A stretch of 59,577 nt of DNA from WFZT01 sp964398355. Lineage in GTDB: Bacteria; Hydrothermota; Hydrothermia; B15-G9; WFZT01. The stretch lies in contig CAYNMM010000120.1 in NCBI GenBank assembly GCA_964398355.1, positions 1 to 59,577 on the forward strand. Direction: 5' to 3'. The notes beneath the pieces are model-generated. The model saw nothing but the letters and a program-made list of their open reading frames with translations, had not been told where the DNA came from and made no database searches. Positions 8,126-17,133 of this stretch are shown piece by piece. Each line of letters opens with the position of its first letter. Positions within the stretch are counted from its first letter, which is position 1. Position numbers and translations under genes: made by a program.

Positions 8126-8894
8126 CTTTTTTCGCCTCCCCTAAGTATGCTTCAATAACACTTGGATTATTTCTAATTTCTTCTGGCGTTCCCTCAGCTA
8201 TTTCTTCACCATGATCAAGAACCTTGATTCTCTCACAGATTCCCATAACAACCTTCATGTCGTGCTCGATAAGGAGTACGGTCAAATTCATCTCATCTCT
8301 TAATTTTCTAATAAGATCCATCAACTCTGTAGACTCCTGTGGATTCATCCCTGCGGCAGGCTCATCAAGCAGAAGCATTGTTGGTGCTGTTGCGAGGGCC
8401 CTTGCTATCTCCAGCTTCCTCTGATGACCGTATGGTAAACTTCCAGCCTGATCACTTGCAAATTGAGTTAGACCAACAAGATCAAGGAGTTCCATACCTT
8501 TTCTGTACATCTTCGCTTCATCTTTAAAAAACCGCGGAAGTCTGAACATCGCCTCAAAGAAATTAAATTTTCTATGAATATGAAAACCTGTCATCACGTT
8601 TTCAATAACACTCATCTCCGGAAATAATTTGATATTCTGAAATGTCCTTGCAATTCCCCTTTTTGTGATATGATTGGGTTTTAGACCGGTTATATCCTCT
8701 CCTTTGAAATACACTTTTCCTTCTGTAGGAACAAGAAATCCCGTTATAACATTAAAAGCCGTGGTCTTTCCGGCTCCGTTTGGACCAATCAGACCGAAGA
8801 TCTGATGTTCATGAATTTCAAGGTTAAGATTGTTAATAGCTGTTAGACCTTCAAATTTCATCACAATATTTTCGGTTTTTAGCAATGTGGCCAT
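8118..8894 (-). CDS. livG: Branched-chain amino-acid ABC ATPase LivG
   Basis: This 258-residue partner ATPase has Walker A GPNGAGKTT, the typical GIARTFQNIKLFPEMSV segment, the signature region LPYGHQRKLEIARAL and Walker B LLLDEPAAGMNP. LPYG in place of LSGG is normal for LivG. It overlaps livF by 8 bases and follows livM by 2 bases, so the two ATPases should be made together. Confidence 0.95.
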   Translation of the reverse strand: MATLLKTENIVMKFEGLTAINNLNLEIHEHQIFGLIGPNGAGKTTAFNVITGFLVPTEGKVYFKGEDITGLKPNHITKRGIARTFQNIKLFPEMSVIENVMTGFHIHRKFNFFEAMFRLPRFFKDEAKMYRKGMELLDLVGLTQFASDQAGSLPYGHQRKLEIARALATAPTMLLLDEPAAGMNPQESTELMDLIRKLRDEMNLTVLLIEHDMKVVMGICERIKVLDHGEEIAEGTPEEIRNNPSVIEAYLGEAKKVA

Positions 8895-8896
8895 AT

Positions 8897-9952
8897 TTAT
8901 GCCCTCCTAAGAATCTTTTTATTAAAGAAATTAAATATCCCGTCCCAGGAGAATTCCTTTCTTCCCATAATTCCATTTCTTGCAAAAATCATGAGGAGAA
9001 TGAGAAGAATTGAGAAAGTGACCATTCTCATACCCGGAATACCTGGAACATGAAGACCGAAGAAAACATGCGGTTCTTCCATCCATCTGAGAATCTCAGA
9101 TCCCCATGCAAAGAGAATAGCACCGATAATAGCCCCTGTGGTACTTCCAAGTCCTCCAGCTACAATCATGATTAAAAGGTTAAATGTCAGGAAGAAAGTG
9201 AACAATCGTGGATCTATTGTTGTAAGAAGATGGGCAAGAAGACCACCGCCAACACCTTCAAAGAATGCTGCAACAACGAAGGCGAGCATCTTGTGCCAGA
9301 ATGTATTGATCCCCATTGCCTGGGCCGCTGCTTCATCTTCTCTTATAGCTTTCATTGCCCTCCCGTAACTCGAGTTAACAAGCCCTACTATGAAAAACAC
9401 CACAACAGCGGCTGTACCCCATGACCACCAGATGTTAGTGTATTGGTGTAAACCTTTAAGGCCGAGCGCACCGTTCGTTATCGGAATTGCATTCGTGGCA
9501 AACACCCTGACAATCTCACCGAAACCCAGAGTCACGATAGCAAGATAGTCACCCCTGACACGGAACACAGGAATTCCCATTAAAAAAGCAAGAATCGCTG
9601 TGACTACACCACCTATCAATATAGCAGGTAGAAATGGGATAGATATATGATTGAGTGGAGAAATACAGGGTTGAATGATAAATGTCATGGCTTTTTCCTG
9701 AGGTGTCATCGTTAGGAGGGCAGCTGTATAGGCTCCAATAGCAACAAATGCATTAGGCTCCAGTGAGAACTGTCCTGTTATCCCGTTGATCAGGTTATAC
9801 GATACTGTTAGGATGATGTAAATCGCTGTAACGTTCAGAATCTGGATCACGTAACTCGATGCATGTTTGTTAAGATATCCCAATAATAAAAACAGTAAAA
9901 CGACACTGATACCGGTGAGTATCCAGTTTCTAATTCTCCTCTTATCAATCAT
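8897..9952 (-). CDS. livM: Branched-chain amino-acid ABC permease LivM
   Basis: This 351-residue inner-membrane permease has about nine hydrophobic segments. It carries the LivM motifs FSLEPNAFVAIGAYT, RGDYLAIVTLGFGEIVR and the EAA-like MKAIREDEAAAQAMGIN loop that docks with the ATPases. It overlaps livH by 4 bases. A basic N-terminus (MIDKRRIRNW) suggests a cytoplasmic start. Confidence 0.94.
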   Translation of the reverse strand: MIDKRRIRNWILTGISVVLLFLLLGYLNKHASSYVIQILNVTAIYIILTVSYNLINGITGQFSLEPNAFVAIGAYTAALLTMTPQEKAMTFIIQPCISPLNHISIPFLPAILIGGVVTAILAFLMGIPVFRVRGDYLAIVTLGFGEIVRVFATNAIPITNGALGLKGLHQYTNIWWSWGTAAVVVFFIVGLVNSSYGRAMKAIREDEAAAQAMGINTFWHKMLAFVVAAFFEGVGGGLLAHLLTTIDPRLFTFFLTFNLLIMIVAGGLGSTTGAIIGAILFAWGSEILRWMEEPHVFFGLHVPGIPGMRMVTFSILLILLMIFARNGIMGRKEFSWDGIFNFFNKKILRRA

Positions 9953-10836
9953 TCTGGCAATACCTCCCCCATGATACCAGTAGGTTTGAAAATCAAGACC
10001 CCGATCAGCAGGAAAAATGCGACAGCATCCCTGTATCCTGCGAGCTGAGGGAAGAAAGCAACAAACATAATCTCAATGATTCCAAGGAGAATTCCTCCAA
10101 TAGCGGCACCAACGACATTTCCTATTCCACCAAACACAGCGGCTACAAAGGCTTTCAATCCAGGAATAATACCCATGAGAGGATTTATCTGTGGATACTT
10201 CATGGCCCACATAATACCACCAGCAGCTGCGAGGAATGAACCAAGTGCAAAGGTGAAAGATATGATACCATCCACATCCACACCCATAATCCTTGTAGTG
10301 TCCATATCACGAGAAATTGCTCTCATTGCCATTCCCCTTCTCGTCCTATAGACGATATAGAATGTCAGGAATAGGAAAACTGCTGTGAAGAATGGAATCC
10401 AGAGGCTCAGAGCGGGAATGGTGATGCCTTTTACATTGAAAATGGCACCAAAAAGTTTTGGTATTTTAAATCCTTTGGGCCTGCCACCGAACACAACAAT
10501 TCCAAAGTTTTCAAGGAAGAAGGATACACCGATAGCGGTGATCAGTGCAGATATCCTTGGAGCATTCCTGACCGGTTTGTATGCTCCTCTATCTATGAGA
10601 ACACCGAGGATGGCTGTCAGGATCATTGCGATGGGAAAGCTTATGTACCAGGGAATGCGAAAAATAAGGTATCCGAAGAACGCAAAGTACGTACTCATCA
10701 TCATAACGTCGCCGTGGGCGAAGTTGATCAACCTGATGATTCCATATACCATTGTGTACCCAATGGCTATGAGCGCATACAGACTACCCAGAGAAAATCC
10801 ATTTATCAACTGCTGTATAAATGTTGATAGGGTCAT
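9949..10836 (-). CDS. livH: Branched-chain amino-acid ABC permease LivH
   Basis: This 295-residue permease pairs with LivM. Diagnostic parts are GSLYALIAIGYTMVYGII, LINFAHGDVMM and the loop MAMRAISRDMDTTRIMGVD. About eight membrane helices are visible. It is separated from livK by some 190 bases that hold a strong hairpin, so permease expression probably depends on read-through or a second promoter. Confidence 0.95.
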   Translation of the reverse strand: MTLSTFIQQLINGFSLGSLYALIAIGYTMVYGIIRLINFAHGDVMMMSTYFAFFGYLIFRIPWYISFPIAMILTAILGVLIDRGAYKPVRNAPRISALITAIGVSFFLENFGIVVFGGRPKGFKIPKLFGAIFNVKGITIPALSLWIPFFTAVFLFLTFYIVYRTRRGMAMRAISRDMDTTRIMGVDVDGIISFTFALGSFLAAAGGIMWAMKYPQINPLMGIIPGLKAFVAAVFGGIGNVVGAAIGGILLGIIEIMFVAFFPQLAGYRDAVAFFLLIGVLIFKPTGIMGEVLPE

Positions 10837-10963
10837 ATCTTTTACACCTCTAATAAGATTTTTTTAATTTTTCGATTTACCCCCAATTTAAGGAACAGAT
10901 AAAGCCAGGAGTTATAAGGTTTTTGTAAATAGCAAAAAATCTTGAAAAGGATTTAAAAAATTT

Positions 10964-11007
10964 TTTTGTGAGGGCGGCGCTTTTTAAAAAGCGCCGCCCT
11001 CACAAAA
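10964..11007 (-). terminator. 22-bp inverted-repeat terminator downstream of livK
   Basis: The arms 10964-10985 and 10986-11007 are perfectly complementary, with the AT centre (TTTTTAAAAA) forming the loop. On the minus strand the stem is followed by a long U-run, as in a rho-independent terminator. It lies between the binding-protein gene and its permease genes and probably reduces livHMGF expression relative to livK. Confidence 0.85.
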
Positions 11008-11022
11008 TTAAATCTCTTTTTC

Positions 11023-12144
11023 TCAGTCAGGCTTAATCGTTGTTACATACACGAATTTTCCATTCTTAACAACTCTGATAACACCACTCTTCACAGCGTT
11101 ACCGTTGACGAGAGTGATAATTCCTGTAACGCCCTCAAAGTTCTTTGTATGGTCAAGAGCATCTCTGATCTTTGCAGGATCAGTACTTCCGGCTCTCTTT
11201 ATGGCATCCATGAGCAACATGTATGCATCGAAACCGAGCGCTCCAAGGGCGTCAGGAGCCTTATGATACTTCTTTCTAAAGATCTTTACGTACTTTTTAC
11301 CCAGTTCGGTCTCAGCGGCCTTTTCATCAAAGTGTGTGGAGTAGTAAAGTCCTTCAACGGCTTTTCCACCGATTTTAACCAGTTCAGGTGCCTCTGCACC
11401 GTCACCGGCAAGCAGTGTGGATTTGATTCCAAGCTCTCTTGCCTGACGGGCAATGAGAGCAATCTCTGTGTAATATCCGGGAATAACGATTACATCAGGA
11501 TGAAGCTTCTTGATAGCAGTCAACTGAGCCGTGAAATCCTGGTCACCTGTCTGATAGAACGCATGTGAAACCACCTTACCACCAAGTTGGGTGAATTTTT
11601 TAATAAAGAAGTTAGAAAGTCCAACAGAATAGTCCTGAGCAATATCAGTCAAAACAGCTGCTGTTTTTGCATGGAGGTAATTGACAGCAAATTTTGCAAG
11701 CATGTCACCCTGGAATGGGTCAATGAAGCATGCTCTAAAGACCCATTTCCTATTCTGTGTAACAAGGGGGTTTGTTGAAGAAGGGGTAATTTGAGGGACA
11801 TGATTCTCCTCGCAAATCGGTGCAATTGCAAGTGAGTGGGAAGAAGCTACGGCACCGATTATAGCAACAACATGATCTTTTTTGATCAATCTCTGGGCAA
11901 CATTCGCTGCCTCAATTTTATCAGACTTGTTATCACCAAGTACAAGTTTGACTTTCTTTCCAAGAACTGTAGGCTGCATTTCATGGGCAATCTGGATACC
12001 AGTCCAGGTCATCTGCCCAAATGCAGCCACTGCCCCGGTCATCTCAAGGTCAACACCGACCTTCACCACATCTTGAGCTTTAGCGTTACCGCCCAAGACG
12101 AGCAACCCTATGAGTATATATACCAGCGTAAGCAACCTCTTCAT
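11023..12144 (-). CDS. livK: Branched-chain amino-acid binding protein LivK
   Basis: This 373-residue periplasmic protein has a signal peptide MKRLLTLVYILIGLLVLGG ending in NAKA and no lipobox. The mature part matches family 4 binding proteins, with VGVDLEMTGAVAAFGQ, IGAVASSHSLAIAPI and LGALGFDAYMLLMDAI. I use the ATG at 12144 because AAGGAGG lies eight bases upstream. An in-frame GTG three codons earlier is too close to that site. Start of the liv operon. Confidence 0.94.
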   Translation of the reverse strand: MKRLLTLVYILIGLLVLGGNAKAQDVVKVGVDLEMTGAVAAFGQMTWTGIQIAHEMQPTVLGKKVKLVLGDNKSDKIEAANVAQRLIKKDHVVAIIGAVASSHSLAIAPICEENHVPQITPSSTNPLVTQNRKWVFRACFIDPFQGDMLAKFAVNYLHAKTAAVLTDIAQDYSVGLSNFFIKKFTQLGGKVVSHAFYQTGDQDFTAQLTAIKKLHPDVIVIPGYYTEIALIARQARELGIKSTLLAGDGAEAPELVKIGGKAVEGLYYSTHFDEKAAETELGKKYVKIFRKKYHKAPDALGALGFDAYMLLMDAIKRAGSTDPAKIRDALDHTKNFEGVTGIITLVNGNAVKSGVIRVVKNGKFVYVTTIKPD

Positions 12145-12173
12145 ACGACACACCTCCTTTTATTTAATGCTGA

Positions 12174-12203
12174 AATATATTGTTTTATATATCGATCTGT
12201 CAA
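12174..12203 (-). promoter_or_regulatory. Promoter of livK and the liv operon
   Basis: A perfect TTGACA (12198-12203, minus strand) is followed after 18 bases by TATATT (12174-12179). The predicted start lies about 20 bases before the livK ATG, leaving just room for the AAGGAGG site. Confidence 0.75.
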
Positions 12204-12264
12204 CCTACTTTTCATGTTTCGAACTGAATATGAATCTTATAAATATTAGATTTTGCTGGATTTT

Positions 12265-13614
12265 TTATACAGAAAGGCTTAATTTATTATAAATTTCAAA
12301 TTTGTCAATAATTTTAACAGGTTTAACTATAGGTGCCAGGCCTCTAACATCGATAACCTTACCTATTAAATATGTTCCAGGAGGGTAATTCCCCAAAATT
12401 ACAGCTTTTATAAATCCTCTATTCCGGCCTGCCGAAAGGGACTTATCTTTCCTGGATTCACCTTCAACAAGAAAATCATAAAATTTCCCTATCATCTTTG
12501 TCCTCTGGTTATATGCTACCCTATTAATCTCTTCAATCAACGTTCTGAGGCGCTTGCCTTTAACTTCATTAGGCGTGTCATCTCTAAATTTTGACGCAAG
12601 AGTACCGGGCCTCGGACTGTAAATAAAAGTGAACGCATGATCAAATTTAACTTTTCTCACTACATCAAGTGTCTCCTCGAAATCATCATCCGTTTCCCCA
12701 GGGAAACCCACCATTATGTCAGTTGTTATCGTAGCCTCAGGAAGAACTTTTCTTATCGTTGAGACAATCTCGATATACTCATCTTTTGTATACCCTCTCC
12801 TCATGGCCTTCAGGATTGGAGTTGATCCCGCCTGGAGTGGGAGATGAATCCAATCAGTTATTCTCTTTGAATTTGCAATTACATTTAAAACCTTATAGGT
12901 TAAATCTCGTGGATGAGAAGTTGTAAAACGGATTCTTAAAAAATTCGTACTTTTATCAAGTAGCTCAAGAAGCTGGTAAAATTGTAGTTTACCATCGAAG
13001 TATGAATTCACATTTTGACCAAGTAGTGTTACCTCAACAACTCCCTGGCTCTGTAGATGAGTAAGCTCTTTCAATATATGTTCCGATGGTCGAGAAATTT
13101 CTCTCCCTCTTGTAAACGGGACAATACAGTACGAACAGAAGTTATCACACCCTTGCATGATATTCACATATTCTTGTATCCAAGTCGCCTGTCTTTTTAA
13201 CGGGACATCTGTCAGTTCAAGTAATCCAAAATCACCGCCGAGGATTCTTGTATCAGGCACGTTTCCTTCTAACAAGTTAAGGAGATAGTGTGGAAGTAAG
13301 GTATAACTTCTTGTGCCGAAAGCGAGATCGACACCGGGAATCGCGTCTTCTCCTTTGTGCTGCTGAGCAACACATCCGAGCATAACTGTAATCTTTCCGT
13401 ATTTCTTATAATCCCTAAGAAATTTAACGCCCCTTTCTTCAGCCTTATGTCTGACAGAACAGGTATTGGAAAGAACAATTTCCGCCTCTTCTGGGGATTT
13501 TACTTCCTCAAATCCAGCCAATTTAAGTGTTTCCGAAATAAGACGCGAGTCGTACACGTTCATCTGACATCCAAATGTCCTAATATAAAATCTTCTTTTA
13601 TTATGCCCGATCAT
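12265..13614 (-). CDS. miaB: tRNA-2-methylthio-N6-dimethylallyladenosine synthase MiaB
   Basis: This 449-residue radical-SAM methylthiotransferase modifies A37 of tRNAs that read codons starting with U. The N-terminal domain has the first cluster's cysteines (TFGCQMN, SNTCSVR, LGCVAQ). The radical-SAM motif CDNFCSYC follows near residue 155, and a TRAM domain lies at the C-terminus. It overlaps pyrK by 4 bases and is the last gene of the sugar transferase-pyrK-miaB operon. Confidence 0.95.
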   Translation of the reverse strand: MIGHNKRRFYIRTFGCQMNVYDSRLISETLKLAGFEEVKSPEEAEIVLSNTCSVRHKAEERGVKFLRDYKKYGKITVMLGCVAQQHKGEDAIPGVDLAFGTRSYTLLPHYLLNLLEGNVPDTRILGGDFGLLELTDVPLKRQATWIQEYVNIMQGCDNFCSYCIVPFTRGREISRPSEHILKELTHLQSQGVVEVTLLGQNVNSYFDGKLQFYQLLELLDKSTNFLRIRFTTSHPRDLTYKVLNVIANSKRITDWIHLPLQAGSTPILKAMRRGYTKDEYIEIVSTIRKVLPEATITTDIMVGFPGETDDDFEETLDVVRKVKFDHAFTFIYSPRPGTLASKFRDDTPNEVKGKRLRTLIEEINRVAYNQRTKMIGKFYDFLVEGESRKDKSLSAGRNRGFIKAVILGNYPPGTYLIGKVIDVRGLAPIVKPVKIIDKFEIYNKLSLSV

Positions 13615-14336
13615 AACAAAATTTTATCTGCCCTGAATATAGGTCCCTCAGAGCAAACACGATAGTAACCACTTTTATCGGCTTTCTTTACAGCACATCC
13701 CATGCAAATCCCGATCCCACATCCCATATAACTTTCCAATGAAAAATATAATTTATTTGATGATATTAATTTATTCAAGGCTTTCATCATTGGAGTTGGT
13801 CCACATGCCAGATGAGGATAATTTGGACTCTCGATAAAATCAGTGACAACACCAGGAAATTCAGACGAGCCATCTTCGGTAATTAATTTCAACTTGTCAG
13901 ATGGTATCAGTTCAAACAAATTAAATTCAGGCAGTGTTTTAAAACCAAATAGAACCTCTTTCACCTTCTCTGGATACTTCTTAAAATAAAAAATCAGTGG
14001 AGCAATTCCAGATCCACCCCCAACAAGAACAGTTTTATCAAGGACCGGGAAACCGTTTCCAAGAGGACCCATTATTTCAAGCTCATCCGAATTTGCAATT
14101 ATTTTTGAACCTCTTCCTCTGATTTGAATAAGGAGCCAGATAGAGTTTTCTTCAGTGAAAGCTACACTAAAAGGTCTTCTTAATAAAGGATCGAGTCCAT
14201 TACCAACCCGGATTTCAACAAACTGACCTGGTTGAGCATTTCTCCAGATTTGATTACTCTTCACTTTAAGTAATACCTTATCAATGTCGAAAGTAGCTCT
14301 TTTGAGGATTCTACCCGTCTCAAAATATATCATCAA
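13611..14336 (-). CDS. pyrK: Dihydroorotate dehydrogenase electron-transfer subunit PyrK
   Basis: This 241-residue FAD and 2Fe-2S protein passes electrons from dihydroorotate dehydrogenase B to NAD. LLRRPFSVA is the FAD-binding motif, VGGGSGIAPL the nucleotide-binding loop and CGIGICMGC with a later C the cluster-binding site. No pyrD is adjacent in this window, which is unusual. The related subunit of NfnAB/sulfide dehydrogenase is an alternative, but the short length and C-terminal cluster spacing favour PyrK. Confidence 0.85.
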   Translation of the reverse strand: MMIYFETGRILKRATFDIDKVLLKVKSNQIWRNAQPGQFVEIRVGNGLDPLLRRPFSVAFTEENSIWLLIQIRGRGSKIIANSDELEIMGPLGNGFPVLDKTVLVGGGSGIAPLIFYFKKYPEKVKEVLFGFKTLPEFNLFELIPSDKLKLITEDGSSEFPGVVTDFIESPNYPHLACGPTPMMKALNKLISSNKLYFSLESYMGCGIGICMGCAVKKADKSGYYRVCSEGPIFRADKILL

Positions 14337-14977
14337 TAGGCCCCTGTCCCTTTAACTATTACAAAGAGTGTTTTAAAAAGTATCTTCAAATCCAGAGGGA
14401 ATGAGAGATGGTCTACATAGTATCTATCAAGCTTAACCCTTTCTTCAATTGGAAGATCATTCCTTCCTGACACCTGCCAGAGACCAGTCAAACCAGGAGG
14501 TAGCTTTGTTATATAATCGAGATTCGTAAGATATATGTAAATATCTCTATCAGTGATCGGCCGTGGGCCTATGATACTCATTTCACCCTTCAGCACATTT
14601 ATGAATTGTGGCAATTCATCGAGACTTGTTTTCCTCAATATTTTACCAATTTTCGTAATCCTTGGATCGTGAGTCAATTTATTAAGGGTTAAAAATTCCT
14701 CCCTCATTTTTGGATTTTCCCGGAGTACACTTTCAAGTACCTCATCTGCATTTATTACCATAGTGCGAAATTTATACAGATAAAAATATTTACCTTTATA
14801 TCCAATTCTTTTTTGCCTGTAGAATACAGGTCCTTTAGATGTAAGCTTAATGAGAACCGCAATGAGGAGAAAAAACGGAAATAGCATTAACAAAATACTG
14901 AAAGAAAAAACTTTGTCAAAAATCTTCTTCCATATTGGTATGGCGATCGGTTTTGAATTTCCTGACGTATTTCTCAT
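14333..14977 (-). CDS. Undecaprenyl-phosphate sugar-1-phosphate transferase (WcaJ/RfbP type, short form)
   Basis: This 214-residue membrane enzyme should start a polysaccharide or O-antigen unit by moving sugar-1-phosphate onto undecaprenyl phosphate. One hydrophobic helix (about 24-44) is followed by the catalytic domain with YKFRTM, IGPRP and PGLTGLWQVSGR. It lacks the extra N-terminal helices of the long form. No glycosyltransferase cluster is next to it. Its start overlaps nothing upstream. The SD before the ATG is weak. Confidence 0.9.
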   Translation of the reverse strand: MRNTSGNSKPIAIPIWKKIFDKVFSFSILLMLFPFFLLIAVLIKLTSKGPVFYRQKRIGYKGKYFYLYKFRTMVINADEVLESVLRENPKMREEFLTLNKLTHDPRITKIGKILRKTSLDELPQFINVLKGEMSIIGPRPITDRDIYIYLTNLDYITKLPPGLTGLWQVSGRNDLPIEERVKLDRYYVDHLSFPLDLKILFKTLFVIVKGTGAY

Positions 14978-15298
14978 TAACCTGAATTATTCCTATAAAG
15001 GTCACCTCCCATATAGGGATTTCTATTATAAGCTATTTTTCGGGTTTGAGAAATACGAAATAATTCGTTGAGTAGATAGAAAATTTTTGAACCAGAATTT
15101 CATAACTAAAAAGCAGGTTAAACATTATCTGGGACAAAGTAAATGTACGGAATATTTACACCGGGATTATAGGGAAAAGAAACGAATAAATTTTCAAATC
15201 TGGAGTTCATTGAAATTTCAGGGATTTTCTTTACTTACGTTACCTTAGTCACTTGACTGTTTCATACTCAATGAATAAAATTCCAGCCATTCATTGTC
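14978..15298. other. Divergent intergenic region between the sugar-transferase operon and oppB
   Basis: No ORF or RNA gene is visible. On the minus strand a TATAAT lies near 15025, with a poor -35 and a GGGAGGTG about 25 bases before the transferase ATG. On the plus strand the oppB promoter occupies the right end. The middle is AT-rich without recognisable structure. Confidence 0.6.
15253..15281 (+). promoter_or_regulatory. Promoter of the opp operon
   Basis: TTGACT (15253-15258) and TAAAAT (15276-15281) are 17 bases apart. The predicted start near 15288 leaves a leader of only about 11 bases before the oppB ATG, and no Shine-Dalgarno sequence is present there. Confidence 0.7.
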
Positions 15299-16264
15299 AT
15301 GTTAGAGATAATCCTAAGAAGACTCTGGCAAAGCATAATTGTACTGCTGGCGGTTTCAATACTTGTATTTGTAATGGTATACGTATCAGGAGATCCAGTT
15401 GAGCTACTTGCGCCGCCGGATGCAACAGAGGTGGAGGTTGCTCAACTTAGAAAAGCTCTTGGTCTGGACAAACCTCTTCACGTTCAATATCTGCAATTTC
15501 TCAAGCACGCCCTACATGGGAACCTTGGATATTCCTATGTAAATAATGCACCAGCAGTGGAACTAATTTTTGAACGTATGCCAGCGACATTTGAACTCGC
15601 TATGATGGCTACAATTATAGCAGTAATCTTCGGGATCCCATTCGGTATCATAGCTGCAGTAAATCCAAAAAAGATATACAGCAAGGCTATAATGATAGGT
15701 TCACTTTTTGGTATTTCATTTCCAACTTTCTGGGTTGGGGTTATGTTAATCCTGATTTTTGCAGTAACTCTTGGATGGTTACCCTCATCGGGCAGAGGTG
15801 AAACTGTCAAAGTTTTTGGTATCCCCTGGAGTTTTCTCACGTGGGACGGCATCAAACATCTTATTTTGCCATCAGTAACACTTGCAGGTTACCATCTCGC
15901 TTTGATCGTCCGTCTTGTCCGTGCAGGGATGATGGAGGTATTACTTCAGGACTACATAAAATTTGCGAAAATTAAAGGGGTATCTAAACGGAAAATAATT
16001 TTTGTTCATGCTCTAAAGAATATTATGATCCCCGTTATAACAATTATTGGTTTGAACTTTGGTGGAATCCTTGCATTTGCAGTAGTAACAGAGACTATCT
16101 TTGCATGGCCTGGCATGGGAAAGCTTGTTATTGACTCAATCCATCTGCTCGATAGACCCGTCGTGGTTGCGTATCTTATGATAGTAGCAGTCATATTTGT
16201 CATCATTAATCTCCTCGTTGATATCGCATACACATTTCTTGATCCAAGGATAAGATTGAAATGA
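15299..16264 (+). CDS. oppB: Oligopeptide/dipeptide ABC permease OppB
   Basis: This 321-residue inner-membrane permease has about six helices. The N-terminus MLEIILRRLWQSIIVL and the loop DYIKFAKIKGVSKRKIIFVHALKN with IMIPVITIIG are typical of OppB/DppB. It is first of oppBCDFA and overlaps oppC by 4 bases. The start has no ribosome-binding site and would be read from a nearly leaderless mRNA. Confidence 0.94.
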   Translation: MLEIILRRLWQSIIVLLAVSILVFVMVYVSGDPVELLAPPDATEVEVAQLRKALGLDKPLHVQYLQFLKHALHGNLGYSYVNNAPAVELIFERMPATFELAMMATIIAVIFGIPFGIIAAVNPKKIYSKAIMIGSLFGISFPTFWVGVMLILIFAVTLGWLPSSGRGETVKVFGIPWSFLTWDGIKHLILPSVTLAGYHLALIVRLVRAGMMEVLLQDYIKFAKIKGVSKRKIIFVHALKNIMIPVITIIGLNFGGILAFAVVTETIFAWPGMGKLVIDSIHLLDRPVVVAYLMIVAVIFVIINLLVDIAYTFLDPRIRLK

Positions 16265-17133
16265 AGCGAATTTTTAAGAATGAAACTGTTCAGGAATTTT
16301 TCGAAAGTAAAGAAGCAGTATTTGGTCTTGTCTTAATAATAGTACTCACACTGGCCGCAATTTTTGCAAATTTTATCGCCCCACAGAATCCCTATGATCT
16401 AAAGGAACTAAATCTCCAAAATGCATACAAACCACCTGGTTATGTTGCCAATGGTATCAGGTTTTTACTTGGGACCGATGACCAGGGAAGAGGGGTTTTT
16501 TCAACTATTCTTTATGGGATGAGAATATCGTTATTTGTTGGAGTTGTCAGCACAGTTTTTTCGGCTATTATCGGGACAATCCTCGGACTAATAGCTGGTT
16601 ACTTCGGTGGAAAAGTTGACATGCTCATTATGAGACTGGCTGATATTCAACTTTCCTTCCCTGCCCTTTTAATTGCATTAATGATTATGGCTATCTGGGG
16701 ACAAGGACTTGATAAGATTATCATTGCTATTACAGTCGTTGGATGGGTTTATTACGCCAGAACAGTTAGAGGCTCGACTCTTGCCGAAAGGGAAAAGGAG
16801 TATGTTGACTCAGCACGAGTAGTTGGTGTCGGCCATTTAGGTATTATGTTTAAACACATACTACCAAATGTCCTCGCACCAGTTATAGTGATAGGAACGG
16901 TAAGAATAGCAAACGCCATCATTCTCGAAGCAACTCTTTCATTCCTTGGCCTTGGTGTTCCTGTGACCAAACCGTCACTCGGTTCTATGATTGCTTCAGG
17001 GTATCAGGTTTTATTTTCTGGATACTGGTGGGTTTCTGTTTTTCCAGGAATAGCCCTTATGTTAATTGTTATGGGAATTAACCTCGTAGGTGATAGGTTA
17101 AGAGATATTTTGAACCCAAAATTGAAAAGATGA
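16261..17133 (+). CDS. oppC: Oligopeptide/dipeptide ABC permease OppC
   Basis: This 290-residue partner permease has an N-terminal helix followed by a periplasmic loop with FLLGTDDQGRGVFSTILYGMR, the OppC signature. The EAA loop (YVDSARVVGVGHLGIMFKHI) and LEATLSFLGLGVP follow. It overlaps oppB and oppD by 4 bases each, which indicates tight translational coupling. Confidence 0.95.
   Translation: MKRIFKNETVQEFFESKEAVFGLVLIIVLTLAAIFANFIAPQNPYDLKELNLQNAYKPPGYVANGIRFLLGTDDQGRGVFSTILYGMRISLFVGVVSTVFSAIIGTILGLIAGYFGGKVDMLIMRLADIQLSFPALLIALMIMAIWGQGLDKIIIAITVVGWVYYARTVRGSTLAEREKEYVDSARVVGVGHLGIMFKHILPNVLAPVIVIGTVRIANAIILEATLSFLGLGVPVTKPSLGSMIASGYQVLFSGYWWVSVFPGIALMLIVMGINLVGDRLRDILNPKLKR

Noticed and set aside
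14978..15071. Short upstream reading frame before the sugar transferase (GTG after GGGAGG)
   Set aside because: The GTG overlaps the GGAGG site itself, so initiation is impossible at that distance. The transferase ATG at 14977 is retained.
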